Assembly (NCBI GenBank): GCA_910587285.1
Contig: CAJULM010000051.1
Location: 1 to 18,809 of the forward strand
Reading direction: 5' to 3'
DNA length: 18,809 nucleotides
DNA from: an uncultured Oscillospiraceae bacterium
GTDB taxonomy: Bacteria; Bacillota; Clostridia; Oscillospirales; Oscillospiraceae
Shown: positions 1-7,140 of the stretch, piece after piece
How the letters are laid out: each line of letters begins with the position of its first letter
How positions within the stretch are numbered: the stretch's first letter is position 1
The notes under the pieces: generated by a model
The model's database searches: none
What the model was told of the DNA's origin: nothing
What the model saw: the letters and a program-made list of their open reading frames with translations, nothing else
Program-made: the position numbers and the translations under genes

Positions 1-1224
1 TTCTTGCCCCCAGCGTCTTATTCAATGGTGTGTTTACCATTGTCAAGCGATGCTAATAGCGGTTATTATAATAAGCAGGATTTCGCAAATATGCTATATG
101 CACTTTCGGATTGTCTTACATTAACAGAATCTATTGAAAAACTGAAGTCTTTGAGAGCAGAGCTGAGGACTTGCAAATCACGCATTGCAGTATTGAGCAA
201 AAGGTTAACTTTTTATCGCGATCATCCTGAAATTGCAAATGCAGTTTCTCGGACGGCTGATCGTGAAAATATGGAAAGAGAACGCCAAGAATTTCAGACT
301 CTTAATGATGCTATTTCAACAATGCAAAAAAAGAGAGCCAGACTCACCAATCGAAGAATTAAATTAGAGAATTTGATTTCTGAACTTAATTCCTTAAATA
401 CTCAGTTAAAAACTGGCGAAATCCGCTGCCAGGATTGTGGTAGTAGCAATGTTGTTTATGTTAATGGCGATTTAAGCTTTGAACTAACAAATGATTTAGT
501 TAGAAAAAATGTTCTAAAATCCATTTCAGATTCAATAGTTTTGTATACTGCTGAAATAGCAGAGTTACAGCAAAGAATAACGCAAAAGCAAGATGAATTG
601 AATCTAAAGATCCAGAAAACACCTACACCAATCTCAGATATGCTTATTTACTCTGATACAATTAGGACATATAGCGAAGATGAAAAGCAATTATCTGATT
701 TGCATGACAAACAAGATGCTCTTGAAGCTGAAATCGAGATTGAACAAGAACTGCAAAACACAAATGCTCAAATGCAGAGCCAGATAAAGGAAAGTATCTT
801 GGCAAGTATGAATGCCTTTTATAAACTTATTGATCCAGATGGTACACAGGTATTTAAGGATTTCTTTGCCACAAAATCTATGACTTTTTCCGGCAGTGAA
901 GAACAAGAGTATTATTTCAGCAGGACGCTGGCGATCTTTTGGAATCTCAAACATAGTTTTCCGATTATAATGGATTGCTTTAGAAAAGGTGAGATATCGA
1001 CAAAAAAGGAACAACTCATGATTGATGAATACCAAAAAACAGGGGCCCAGGTTATCCTGTCATCCACTCTTAAAGATGAAGAATATTCATCTGGAACAAA
1101 GTATTATGATTTAGATGGAGTAAATGCAATAAATTATGAAGAAAATCCCAATAGCCACATTTTACAAAGTCGATACTGTGATCAGTTTATGAGCATTGTA
1201 GATTCGTTTGGAATTGTGTGTTGA
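1..1224 (+). CDS. Rad50/SMC-like ATPase, C-terminal part (5' end outside window)
   Basis: The frame is open from the first base, so this is the C-terminal ~407 residues of a longer protein. Two long charged helical stretches (roughly residues 40-135 and 175-265) look like antiparallel coiled-coil arms. They flank a CxxC pair (CQDC, codons at 427-438), as at a Rad50-type zinc hook. Near the C-terminus there is an ABC-signature-like FSGSEEQ and then a hydrophobic strand with acidic residues (FPIIMDCF) that would be Walker B. The Walker A end must lie upstream. Such proteins use ATP to clamp or process DNA, and many occur in phage-defence operons, but the subfamily is not recognised. The gene is AT-rich, unlike everything after 1376, and ends about 95 bp before a tRNA-fragment attachment site. 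It is therefore the last gene of an acquired island. Homology class is moderately sure; a defence role is inference. Confidence 0.6.
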   Translation, partial: FLPPASYSMVCLPLSSDANSGYYNKQDFANMLYALSDCLTLTESIEKLKSLRAELRTCKSRIAVLSKRLTFYRDHPEIANAVSRTADRENMERERQEFQTLNDAISTMQKKRARLTNRRIKLENLISELNSLNTQLKTGEIRCQDCGSSNVVYVNGDLSFELTNDLVRKNVLKSISDSIVLYTAEIAELQQRITQKQDELNLKIQKTPTPISDMLIYSDTIRTYSEDEKQLSDLHDKQDALEAEIEIEQELQNTNAQMQSQIKESILASMNAFYKLIDPDGTQVFKDFFATKSMTFSGSEEQEYYFSRTLAIFWNLKHSFPIIMDCFRKGEISTKKEQLMIDEYQKTGAQVILSSTLKDEEYSSGTKYYDLDGVNAINYEENPNSHILQSRYCDQFMSIVDSFGIVC

Positions 1225-1270
1225 AGCGATACAGAATAAAGATGAAATTGTCTCTCCTATGTATCAAAAA

Positions 1271-1375
<105 letters not shown>

Positions 1376-1384
1376 AAGCAACAT

Positions 1385-1430
1385 AATCCGAACCTTTTCC
1401 CTACCGGGAACGGGTTCGGATTTGTTGTTT
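1385..1430 (+). terminator. Intrinsic terminator of the ancestral tRNA-Ala gene
   Basis: Stem aatccgaacc (1385-1394) pairs with ggttcggatt (1413-1422), and an inner ttccc/gggaa pair extends it. A T-rich run (tttgttgttt) follows. It begins 10 bp after the CCA end of the tRNA fragment, as expected for the original tRNA terminator. Confidence 0.8.
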
Positions 1431-1442
1431 CTCTGGATGAAG

Positions 1443-1481
1443 CGGCGGCGGTATGGCAACGATACTGCCGCCGGTTTTTTT
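1443..1481 (+). terminator. Second intrinsic terminator in series
   Basis: A 12-bp GC-rich stem with one G-T pair (1443-1454 with 1462-1473) and a short loop, followed by a run of T residues ending at 1481. It stands about 20 bp after the tRNA terminator and insulates the GH2 gene from upstream transcription. The rest of 1482-1588 shows no gene or other structure I can support. Confidence 0.75.
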
Positions 1482-1588
1482 GTTTGTTCCCGCCGGATTT
1501 CCCGGGAGCTCAAAGGTTTGCACCGGGTTCGGCGGTGCGGCTTGCGGCCGTCACGATAAACGTGATTCGTGGTGGACGGCCATTGCAT

Positions 1589-1616
1589 TTGTCCGGCAAA
1601 GCTGGTAAAATATGCT
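1589..1616 (+). promoter_or_regulatory. Candidate sigma-A promoter for the GH2 gene
   Basis: TTGTCC (1589-1594), 16-bp spacer, TATGCT (1611-1616), about 50 bp before the start codon. The match is moderate. No operator or catabolite-repression site was recognised nearby. Confidence 0.45.
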
Positions 1617-1667
1617 TGATTGGAAAATTGATGGTATCACAGGCAAAAAGGGAAAGAGGGAGAGCGT

Positions 1668-3341
1668 ATGACGCAGATCGGTTGGGAGCAGTACTACCCC
1701 CGCCCTCAGCTTCGGCGGGACAGCTTTTTTGCTCTGAATCAGGGCTGGACTCTGAATGGAACGCCCATCCAAGTTCCTTGGCCTCCGCAGGCCCCCCTGT
1801 CGGGCTGGACGAGGGAGGCGGGAGAGGTGCTGCGCTATGAGACCGCCTTTATCCTGCCAGAAGGCTTTGTTCCGACGGGATATGGGGTGGTGCTCCACTT
1901 CGGGGCGGTGGACCAGGTGGCGGAGGTGTGGGTGAACGGGGAGAGCGTGGCCCGCCACGAGGGAGGCTATCTGCCCTTCTGCGCCAATATCACCCATGCG
2001 CTGCGCTGCGGGGAAAACCGCCTGGAGGTCAAGGCGATTGATACCCTGTCCCGCGACTACCCCTATGGAAAGCAGCACAGGCGCCCCCACGGGATGTGGT
2101 ATACTCCGGTGTCCGGCATCTGGCAGCCGGTCTGGCTGGAGGCTGTGCCCGAGCGGGGGGCGGTGGCCTCGGTGCGGCTCACCCCCGATCTGACCGGCGT
2201 GACGGTGGAGGTGGACGCAGGGGGTGCAGACTATAACCTGGCCGTCCCGCTGGGGGACGGAAAAATGCTCACCGCTGCCGGAAAGAGCGGCCCGCTGCGC
2301 CTGAATGTGCCGGAGCCCCATTGGTGGACCCCAGACGATCCCTATCTATATACGATGACCATCGCCACCGCCACCGACCGGGTGGAGAGCTACTTCGCCC
2401 TGCGCACCGTGGACGTCCGGGAGATTGGCGGACATTCCCGGCTCTGCCTCAACGGGCAGCCGATTTTTCTTCACGGCGTGCTGGACCAGGGCTATTTTGA
2501 GGACGGGTTATTTCTCCCCAAGGGCCCGGAGGAGTACGAGCAGGACATAACACGCATGAGGGAGCTGGGCTTCAATACCCTGCGCAAGCACGTAAAGGTG
2601 GAGCCGGAGGCGTTCTATTACGCCTGCGACCGGCTGGGGATGCTGGTGATGCAGGATATGGTGAATTCCGGTGGATACGACTACGTGCGCGATACGGTGA
2701 TCCCAACCTTCCTGAGCAAAAAGCGCAGGGACGAGGGCAGGGGCGGGAGCGAAAAACGCAAGGCCTTTTTCGAGCGCCACTGCCTGGACACGGTGGCCCA
2801 TTTGCGCGGCCACCCGTGTATCGTGGGCTGGACCATCTTCAACGAGGGATGGGGGCAGTACGACTCTGACCGCATTTACCGCCTGCTGAAAGCGGCCGAC
2901 CCGTCCCGCTTTTTTATCAGCGCTTCGGGGTGGTTTGCCCAGAGCTTCAGCGACGCCCAGAGCGAGCACGTCTACTTCAGTAGCCGGGTGCTGGAGGGAG
3001 ACCAGCCGGGGAAATTCCTGATGCTCAGCGAGTGCGGCGGCTTCTCCCGACGGATTGAGGGCCATGTGTCTCAGGAGCGGAAGAACTACGGCTATGGCGA
3101 GCAGTGCCGGACGGAGGGGGAGCTCACCGGGCGCATCCAGGCGCTGTACGACGAAATGGTGCTTCCCTCCGTTCCCAAAGGGCTGTGCGGGTGTATCTAT
3201 ACCCAGCTCAGCGATGTGGAGGGAGAGACCAACGGCCTGTACACCTACGACCGCCAGGTGCGCAAGGCGTCCGCCGGAGCGCTGCTGGACATTGCGCGGC
3301 GCTTACAGGAGGAGCTGGAGGCCGCCGTGAAAAATGGTTGA
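1668..3341 (+). CDS. Glycoside hydrolase family 2 protein (beta-galactosidase/beta-glucuronidase-like), cytoplasmic
   Basis: A 557-residue protein with the GH2 layout: N-terminal jelly-roll sugar-binding domain (about 1-160, with the family-typical GIWQPVWLE near 150-158), an immunoglobulin-like sandwich (about 165-250), and a TIM barrel (about 255-550). The acid/base is E393 in FNEGWGQ and the probable nucleophile is E455 in LMLSECGGF, so both catalytic glutamates are present. It is shorter than LacZ and close to compact GH2 enzymes. There is no signal peptide, so it should hydrolyse imported oligosaccharides or glycosides in the cytoplasm. The substrate cannot be read from sequence: I did not see the NxK uronate motif of beta-glucuronidases. 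The ATG follows a purine-rich gagggagag ribosome binding site. It is transcribed alone; no transporter is adjacent. Confidence 0.88.
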   Translation: MTQIGWEQYYPRPQLRRDSFFALNQGWTLNGTPIQVPWPPQAPLSGWTREAGEVLRYETAFILPEGFVPTGYGVVLHFGAVDQVAEVWVNGESVARHEGGYLPFCANITHALRCGENRLEVKAIDTLSRDYPYGKQHRRPHGMWYTPVSGIWQPVWLEAVPERGAVASVRLTPDLTGVTVEVDAGGADYNLAVPLGDGKMLTAAGKSGPLRLNVPEPHWWTPDDPYLYTMTIATATDRVESYFALRTVDVREIGGHSRLCLNGQPIFLHGVLDQGYFEDGLFLPKGPEEYEQDITRMRELGFNTLRKHVKVEPEAFYYACDRLGMLVMQDMVNSGGYDYVRDTVIPTFLSKKRRDEGRGGSEKRKAFFERHCLDTVAHLRGHPCIVGWTIFNEGWGQYDSDRIYRLLKAADPSRFFISASGWFAQSFSDAQSEHVYFSSRVLEGDQPGKFLMLSECGGFSRRIEGHVSQERKNYGYGEQCRTEGELTGRIQALYDEMVLPSVPKGLCGCIYTQLSDVEGETNGLYTYDRQVRKASAGALLDIARRLQEELEAAVKNG

Positions 3342-3365
3342 CAGAGGGACAAAATGTGCTATACT
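3338..3365 (+). promoter_or_regulatory. Strong sigma-A promoter for ferritin
   Basis: Perfect TTGACA (3338-3343), 16-bp spacer, TATACT (3360-3365). The -35 box overlaps the TGA stop codon of the GH2 gene. No convincing Fur or PerR box was seen between the promoter and the start codon. Confidence 0.85.
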
Positions 3366-3424
3366 CTGAGTGAACCCGTTGAAAACATCAAATAAAGCAT
3401 TATGATATAGAAGGAGTGTCTCTG

Positions 3425-3934
3425 ATGGATCAAAAAGTTTCCGCGCTGCTGAACGAGCAGATCAACAAGGAGCTGTATTCCGCGTACTTATACCTGGATA
3501 TGGCCAATTTTTACGACGCCAAGGGGCTGGACGGCTTCGCCAACTGGTATGAGATTCAGGCCAAGGAGGAGCAGGACCACGCCATGCTCATGTACCGCTA
3601 TCTGCACAACAACGGGGAGAACGTCACCCTGGAGGCCATCGCTAAGCCGGACAAGGAATTCGAAACGCTGATGGACCCCCTCACCGCCGCCTACGCCCAT
3701 GAGCAGTACGTCACCAGCCTGATCAACGCCATCTACGCCGCCGCCCAGGAGGCCCACGACTACCGCACGGTGCAGTTCCTGGACTGGTTTGTGAAGGAGC
3801 AGGGCGAGGAGGAGAAGAACTCCTCCGACATGATCACCAAGATGGAGCTGTTCGGCAGCGACGCCAAGGCGCTGTATATGCTCAACAGCGAGCTGGCCGG
3901 CCGGGTGTACTCCGCGCCGTCGCTGCAATTATAA
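3425..3934 (+). CDS. ftnA: Non-haem ferritin (FtnA type)
   Basis: A 169-residue protein matching bacterial ferritin in length and fold. It oxidises Fe(II) and stores Fe(III) in a 24-mer cytoplasmic cage, limiting iron-driven oxidative damage. The ferroxidase ligands are visible: E16, E49 and H52 (EEQDH), E93 (AHEQY), and Q126/E129/E130 (EQGEEE). No haem-binding bacterioferritin methionine was identified. The start is taken at the ATG at 3425 because aaggag (3411-3416) sits 8 bp upstream; the in-frame GTG at 3416 overlaps that Shine-Dalgarno and is rejected. It is monocistronic behind a near-consensus promoter and faces the convergent spoIIQ-like gene. Confidence 0.95.
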   Translation: MDQKVSALLNEQINKELYSAYLYLDMANFYDAKGLDGFANWYEIQAKEEQDHAMLMYRYLHNNGENVTLEAIAKPDKEFETLMDPLTAAYAHEQYVTSLINAIYAAAQEAHDYRTVQFLDWFVKEQGEEEKNSSDMITKMELFGSDAKALYMLNSELAGRVYSAPSLQL

Positions 3935-4150
3935 GGAGCGCGGAGAAGCGATCGAGCGACCTGACCGCTTTGCAGCGTGACAACATCGAAGCGCGAGCGT
4001 AGGCGCGCCGCCCCGGATGGACCGGAGCGAGGGCAAAAGCCCAAGGCCCACGCAGTGGGACTGGGTTTTGTCCGAGTCGGAGGGAAGCCGGGGCGAACAG
4101 CGCGCCCAACGCGAGCGTGACAACGTAGAGGCGCGGCGCCAGCCGCGCAT
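3935..4150. repeat. GC-rich structured intergenic stretch with an internal duplication
   Basis: No credible gene. Two related units share gcgtgacaac followed by a gaagcgcg/gaggcgcg segment (about 3973 and 4116). The second ends in a perfect 7-bp hairpin (gcgcggc-gcca-gccgcgc, about 4132-4149). Between them an imperfect palindrome at 4035-4069 (aaaagccca...tgggtttt, inner cccac/gtggg) resembles a terminator for ferritin. The look is that of a dispersed REP-like element, but copies elsewhere cannot be tested from one window. Confidence 0.45.
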
Positions 4151-4154
4151 GGTA

Positions 4155-4184
4155 AAAGCCCGGCCCCCGAGGGGGCCGGGCTTT
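4155..4184. terminator. Bidirectional terminator between ferritin and spoIIQ
   Basis: A perfect 13-bp stem (aaagcccggcccc with ggggccgggcttt) around the loop cgag. A/T flanks on both sides let it act on both converging genes. Confidence 0.88.
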
Positions 4185-4190
4185 CGTCTG

Positions 4191-4206
4191 TGTTTCACGT
4201 GAAACA
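4191..4206. promoter_or_regulatory. parS: parS centromere site
   Basis: The 16-bp perfect palindrome TGTTTCACGTGAAACA fits the published ParB/Spo0J consensus TGTTNCACGTGAAACA at every position. ParB loads here, spreads over neighbouring DNA and recruits SMC/condensin for origin segregation. It lies in the intergenic gap just beyond the spoIIQ stop codon, clear of both reading frames. parS sites cluster near oriC in Firmicutes, so the window is probably origin-proximal (inference). Confidence 0.88.
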
Positions 4207-4212
4207 TCGGTT

Positions 4213-4977
4213 CTACTTCTCGGGCAGGTAATCGTGGGGAGTGATGGGGTTTCCGTCCTGGTACATGGCGAAGTGGAGATGGGGCTGGCTGCCCAGCTCG
4301 GCGGCGGCAGTGGCCCCCACTGAGCCGATCACCGTGCCGGTTTTCACCGCGTCTCCCACGGCCACAGTGGGCACCTCGGCCAGATTGGAATATTGGCTGG
4401 TGAGTCCATTGCCGTGGTCGATTTCCACAGTGGTGCCCATGAAGTCGTCCTGATAGATGTCGGAGACGGTGCCGTTGGCGGTGGCCAGCACCTGGGCCCC
4501 CAGCTCAGTGGCCAGGTCCAGCCCGTCGTGGGTGCGCCAATCGCCCATGGTCTCGCTATAGGCCAGCGCCTCCACGGAGAAGTCCGCGATGAGCGTGCCG
4601 TTTACAGGCCATGTAAAGACCAGTGCGGCCGGCGTGGTGGGCACGGGGGAGGGCGGAGTGGTGAGGGCGGCAGAGGGCTGCGCCGAAGGGGCCGGGGTGA
4701 CGGCGGGGGAGGGCTGCTGCTGGCTGGGCCGGGGCGAGGGCGCGGCGCTGGGCCGGGCGGACGCAGCGGCGGACGGTTTGGCCGAGGGCGGCTCCACGAT
4801 GCCGGCGGAGCCGGACACGGGCTGGTCCAGGCCGTCGTCCAGCCCATCGCGCACGCCCTGTATCAAATAGAAGCCGGACAGGGCGATGGCGGCCACGCAG
4901 ATGAGTACCACAAGATAGAAACCCTTTCCTGAGATGAAATCGCCAAGCTTTTCAATCCATGTTCGTTTACTGTTCAT
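4213..4977 (-). CDS. spoIIQ: SpoIIQ-like M23 peptidase (stage II sporulation protein Q)
   Basis: A 254-residue type II membrane protein: short N-terminal tail, one transmembrane helix (about 20-40), a low-complexity Pro/Ser/Ala linker (about 60-117), and a C-terminal M23/LytM domain. Zinc ligands are intact: H150 and D154 in THDGLD, and H233/H235 in HLHF. Clostridial SpoIIQ likewise keeps the HxxxD motif, whereas the Bacillus subtilis protein lacks it. SpoIIQ is made in the forespore and joins SpoIIIAH across the intermembrane space to form the channel needed for engulfment and late sigma activity. The DWRTHDGLD and MGTTVEIDHGNGL wording resembles that family. A sigma-F-like promoter upstream supports the call. 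Ribosome binding site ggaggt lies 7-8 bp before ATG. Alternative: another membrane-anchored M23 endopeptidase. Confidence 0.8.
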   Translation of the reverse strand: MNSKRTWIEKLGDFISGKGFYLVVLICVAAIALSGFYLIQGVRDGLDDGLDQPVSGSAGIVEPPSAKPSAAASARPSAAPSPRPSQQQPSPAVTPAPSAQPSAALTTPPSPVPTTPAALVFTWPVNGTLIADFSVEALAYSETMGDWRTHDGLDLATELGAQVLATANGTVSDIYQDDFMGTTVEIDHGNGLTSQYSNLAEVPTVAVGDAVKTGTVIGSVGATAAAELGSQPHLHFAMYQDGNPITPHDYLPEK

Positions 4978-4994
4978 AATGACACCTCCGGCCC

Positions 4995-5024
4995 TATTGT
5001 GGACGGACAGGCGGGAGTTTATAC
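4995..5024 (-). promoter_or_regulatory. Sigma-F-like forespore promoter of spoIIQ
   Basis: On the minus strand: GTATA (5020-5024), 15-bp spacer, GTCCACAATA (4995-5004). This matches the sigma-F consensus (GYATA, about 16, GGnnAnAHTR) at all but one defined position and a spacer one base short. It lies 18-47 bp upstream of the ATG, giving a very short leader. A TATAAA overlapping the -35 could instead be a vegetative -10, but it lacks a good -35. Confidence 0.6.
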
Positions 5025-5063
5025 CATTGTCCAGAAAAAACGAAAAGATTTTGGGCTCGGGTC

Positions 5064-5092
5064 TTGCGCTTCCCCTTATGGAGTGCTATACT
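5064..5092 (+). promoter_or_regulatory. Promoter of surface-protein gene 1
   Basis: TTGCGC (5064-5069), 17-bp spacer, TATACT (5087-5092). The GTGCTATA context around the -10 resembles the promoters of the three later paralogs. Transcription should begin near 5099, immediately before the start-site palindrome. Confidence 0.75.
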
Positions 5093-5102
5093 ACAAGCAA
5101 CC

Positions 5103-5145
5103 CAGACCCATGGGTCTGTTCTTTGTATTGTGCCAATACAAAGAA
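5103..5145 (+). promoter_or_regulatory. Start-site palindrome and adjoining leader hairpin, gene 1
   Basis: CAGACCCATGGGTCTG (5103-5118) is a perfect 16-bp palindrome just after the predicted transcription start. It is followed directly by a perfect 12-bp hairpin (5119-5130 with 5134-5145, loop tgc). Both elements recur in the same order in paralog leaders 2 and 3. They could be an operator, a 5' RNA stem-loop, or both. Confidence 0.7.
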
Positions 5146-5187
5146 TGAGCGTTTACGTCGGAAGGGAGGGCGGAGTGCGCGGAATCT

Positions 5188-5275
5188 GCGGCACAGTTGG
5201 CAAACCATTGGAAACGGTGGGACGCAAAGCCAGAGGCTTGGAGCCGTGTAAACGGCTCTGTGCTCGTTCGGCTGC
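5188..5275 (+). ncRNA. Cyclic di-GMP-I (GEMM-I) riboswitch aptamer, first of tandem pair, gene 1
   Basis: It carries the GEMM-I core: ggcaaacc, a short stem with a GGAAAC loop, then gtgggacgcaaagcc, followed by the second hairpin (gagccgtgtaaacggctc) and a closing ggctgc. P1 is weak: gcggc (5188-5192) with gctgc (5271-5275). The 3' strand (cgttcggctgc) and the tetraloop-receptor side (cttgg rather than ctaa) diverge from the other five aptamers, so ligand binding may be weaker. GEMM-I aptamers bind c-di-GMP at the junction containing gcaaag. Confidence 0.78.
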
Positions 5276-5350
5276 ACGCAAACTGCGGGAAACCGCGGGA
5301 CGCAAAGCTATGGGGTCTAAAGCGCGTTGCGCCAGGACAGCCCGGCTGCC
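5276..5350 (+). ncRNA. Cyclic di-GMP-I (GEMM-I) riboswitch aptamer, second of tandem pair, gene 1
   Basis: Canonical core: gcaaac, stem tgcgg-gaaa-ccgcg, ggacgcaaagc, the receptor segment tctaa, hairpin agcgc-gtt-gcgcc, and closing acagcccggctgcc. It begins immediately after the first aptamer, with essentially no linker. It ends about 40 nt before the start codon of gene 1, so it probably controls translation or folding of the ribosome binding site region. Confidence 0.9.
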
Positions 5351-5366
5351 GGACCCTTTGCGTCCG
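5350..5366 (+). promoter_or_regulatory. Putative expression-platform hairpin, gene 1
   Basis: cggac (5350-5354) pairs with gtccg (5362-5366). The loop and 3' arm (CTTTGCGTCC, 5356-5365) are the exact complement of the aptamer core GGACGCAAAG at 5298-5307, so the two pairings exclude each other. No T-tract follows, arguing against a terminator. The loop could also pair with gcaagg beside the ribosome binding site. Confidence 0.5.
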
Positions 5367-5391
5367 AAAAGCAAGGAAAGGAAGGAAAAGC

Positions 5392-6996
5392 ATGAAGAAA
5401 TTTGGCAAAATTCTGTCTGTGGGGCTGTCCCTGGCCCTGTGCGCGGGGATGATCGCGCCGGCTTTTGCGGCGCAGGTGCTTGACAATAGCAACAAAGGGC
5501 AATTTATTGGATCGAACGGCGCGCTGTTAGGCCATGACGGAAGTGGTGGCAGGGGCGACCGGTATGACTATGAGCTGGGCGAGAGCCTGGAGCTGGAAAA
5601 GACGCTGGTCATTGGCGCTGGTGTCGCAGCCTCCATCGACCTGAAGGGCAATGATTTGAAGCATACCGGAGCGACTGGTTCTGTTATAACCATTGAGAAT
5701 GGCGGCGAGTTGGAGCTGGACGATACGGCTGCTGAAGAAGATGAGAACGGCAACTATATTGCAGGTTCTGTTGTGGGAGGAAAAAATACCTTTGAAGGCG
5801 GCGGTGTATATGTCAAGCAAGGCGGCGCTTTTGATCTGAAGGGCGGAAAGATTTCTGGGAACCAGGCACAGGTTGGCGGCGGCGTGGCGAACAGGGGCGT
5901 CTTCAACATGTATGGCGGCGAAATTTCTGACAATAAAACGACAGCCTATGACGGGGGCGGTGTTATTGTTTGGGGCCAGAGCACATTTAATATGTACGAT
6001 GGAAAGATTACGAGGAATGAGGCTTACGGAGATGGTGGAGGCGTGGCCTTGACCAATCAAAGCACCTTCAATATGTATGACGGAGAAATTTCTTATAACA
6101 AGGTTCCAGGTAAGCAGAAACCTAATAACAATGGCGGCGGCATTGCTGTTGAAATCACTGCCAATATTGATACAGGAGAAGATACCTCATCGGATTTCAC
6201 AATGTATGGTGGTTCTATTATTCATAATGAGGCCGTGGATAAAGGCAGCAATGGCATCTCATTTTATGCTCCTTATGAGGATGTGAACGAAAGCAAAAAC
6301 GAACTTGCCAAACTTCATATTAAGATCAATGACGATGCTGTTATATGTAATGGCGATGGGGAAAACGGGATGGTTGAGGAGCAGCACGAGTTTGTGAACT
6401 GGCACGTAACCATTCCCGCTAAGGTTGGCGTTGAGGGCGAGGAGACTGGGACCTGCGCCCACTGCACCGCCACCGCTACCCGGCCCATTCCCGCCCTTGA
6501 GGGTGAGGAGAACAACGGCGGCGGCATGACGCCTCCCGCCATTGACACCCCGGACACCGTAGAAATTGAGGACGAGGCGGTGCCTCTGGCCGGCCTGTTC
6601 ACCCGGGCCGACGCCATCGGCTACCTGTGGCAGCAGAGCGGCGAGCCCGAGGCGGAGCTGTCCACCTTTGAGGACGTGCCCGAGGACCATGTGTGGGCGG
6701 TGGCCATCGGCTGGGCTCAGGACATGGGCATCGCCGTGGCCGACCAGGAGGGGAACTTCCGGCCCGACGACCTGGTTCTGCGCTGGGTGGAGGACCACGA
6801 GGTGGAGCCGGAGGGCGAGCTTGAGGAGTTCCTGAACCGCTACGCGGAGTTTGCCGGCATCGAGCTGGATGCCGATGAGCTGTTCGTTGAGCTGGGCGGC
6901 GAGCCCACCGACATCGTCATGGGCGAGGACGCCCAGGTCATCTTCGACAGCTTCTTCGCCAAACTGGAGGAGGCTTTAGAGGACCAGGCGGCGTAA
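5392..6996 (+). CDS. Secreted beta-helix surface protein 1 with SLH-like C-terminus
   Basis: A 534-residue exported protein. The signal peptide spans residues 1-26/27 (MKKFGKILS..., cleaved near AFA-A). An N-terminal domain (LEKTLVIGAGV, SIDLKGNDL) leads into Gly/Asn-rich repeats (about 135-290) of the form GGGV-x-FNMYGGEISDN, typical of right-handed parallel beta-helix or Pmp-like surface proteins. A CAHC segment and acidic linker follow, then IEDEAVPLAG and an SLH-like region (about 400-520: FEDVPEDHVWAVAIGWAQDMGIAV, FRPDD) suited to wall anchoring. The start is the ATG at 5392, after gaagg; earlier in-frame codons lie inside the riboswitch and are rejected. It is the most divergent of the four paralogs. 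An adhesin or matrix role is inference, supported by the c-di-GMP control. Confidence 0.85.
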   Translation: MKKFGKILSVGLSLALCAGMIAPAFAAQVLDNSNKGQFIGSNGALLGHDGSGGRGDRYDYELGESLELEKTLVIGAGVAASIDLKGNDLKHTGATGSVITIENGGELELDDTAAEEDENGNYIAGSVVGGKNTFEGGGVYVKQGGAFDLKGGKISGNQAQVGGGVANRGVFNMYGGEISDNKTTAYDGGGVIVWGQSTFNMYDGKITRNEAYGDGGGVALTNQSTFNMYDGEISYNKVPGKQKPNNNGGGIAVEITANIDTGEDTSSDFTMYGGSIIHNEAVDKGSNGISFYAPYEDVNESKNELAKLHIKINDDAVICNGDGENGMVEEQHEFVNWHVTIPAKVGVEGEETGTCAHCTATATRPIPALEGEENNGGGMTPPAIDTPDTVEIEDEAVPLAGLFTRADAIGYLWQQSGEPEAELSTFEDVPEDHVWAVAIGWAQDMGIAVADQEGNFRPDDLVLRWVEDHEVEPEGELEEFLNRYAEFAGIELDADELFVELGGEPTDIVMGEDAQVIFDSFFAKLEEALEDQAA

Positions 6997-7020
6997 GACG
7001 GACAATCGAATCACGTAGAA

Positions 7021-7052
7021 AGGCTCCGGGCGGAAAGGCCCGGAGCCTTTTT
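7021..7052 (+). terminator. Intrinsic terminator of surface-protein gene 1
   Basis: Stem aggctccgggc (7021-7031) pairs with gcccggagcct (7038-7048) around a ggaaag loop, followed by ttttt. Confidence 0.92.
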
Positions 7053-7070
7053 GCGCCTATGGCCGGGCTT

Positions 7071-7099
7071 TTGACGAACGGCGCGGGATGTGCTATAAT
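7071..7099 (+). promoter_or_regulatory. Promoter of recG
   Basis: TTGACG (7071-7076), 17-bp spacer, TATAAT (7094-7099); near-consensus sigma-A. Confidence 0.88.
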
Positions 7100-7140
7100 C
7101 CCAGTACCATATTTTTGCAATGGCTTTGGAGGTGGCGGAA

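Noticed and set aside
3366..3424. Fur or PerR box in the ferritin leader
   Set aside because: The AT-rich segment cattatgatatag has no adequate symmetry or match to either consensus.
5175..5483. Basic 100-codon ORF through the gene 1 riboswitches
   Set aside because: It overlaps two structured aptamers and the signal-peptide codons in another frame; no homology is recognised. Only the start region is kept as part of the leader-ORF observation.
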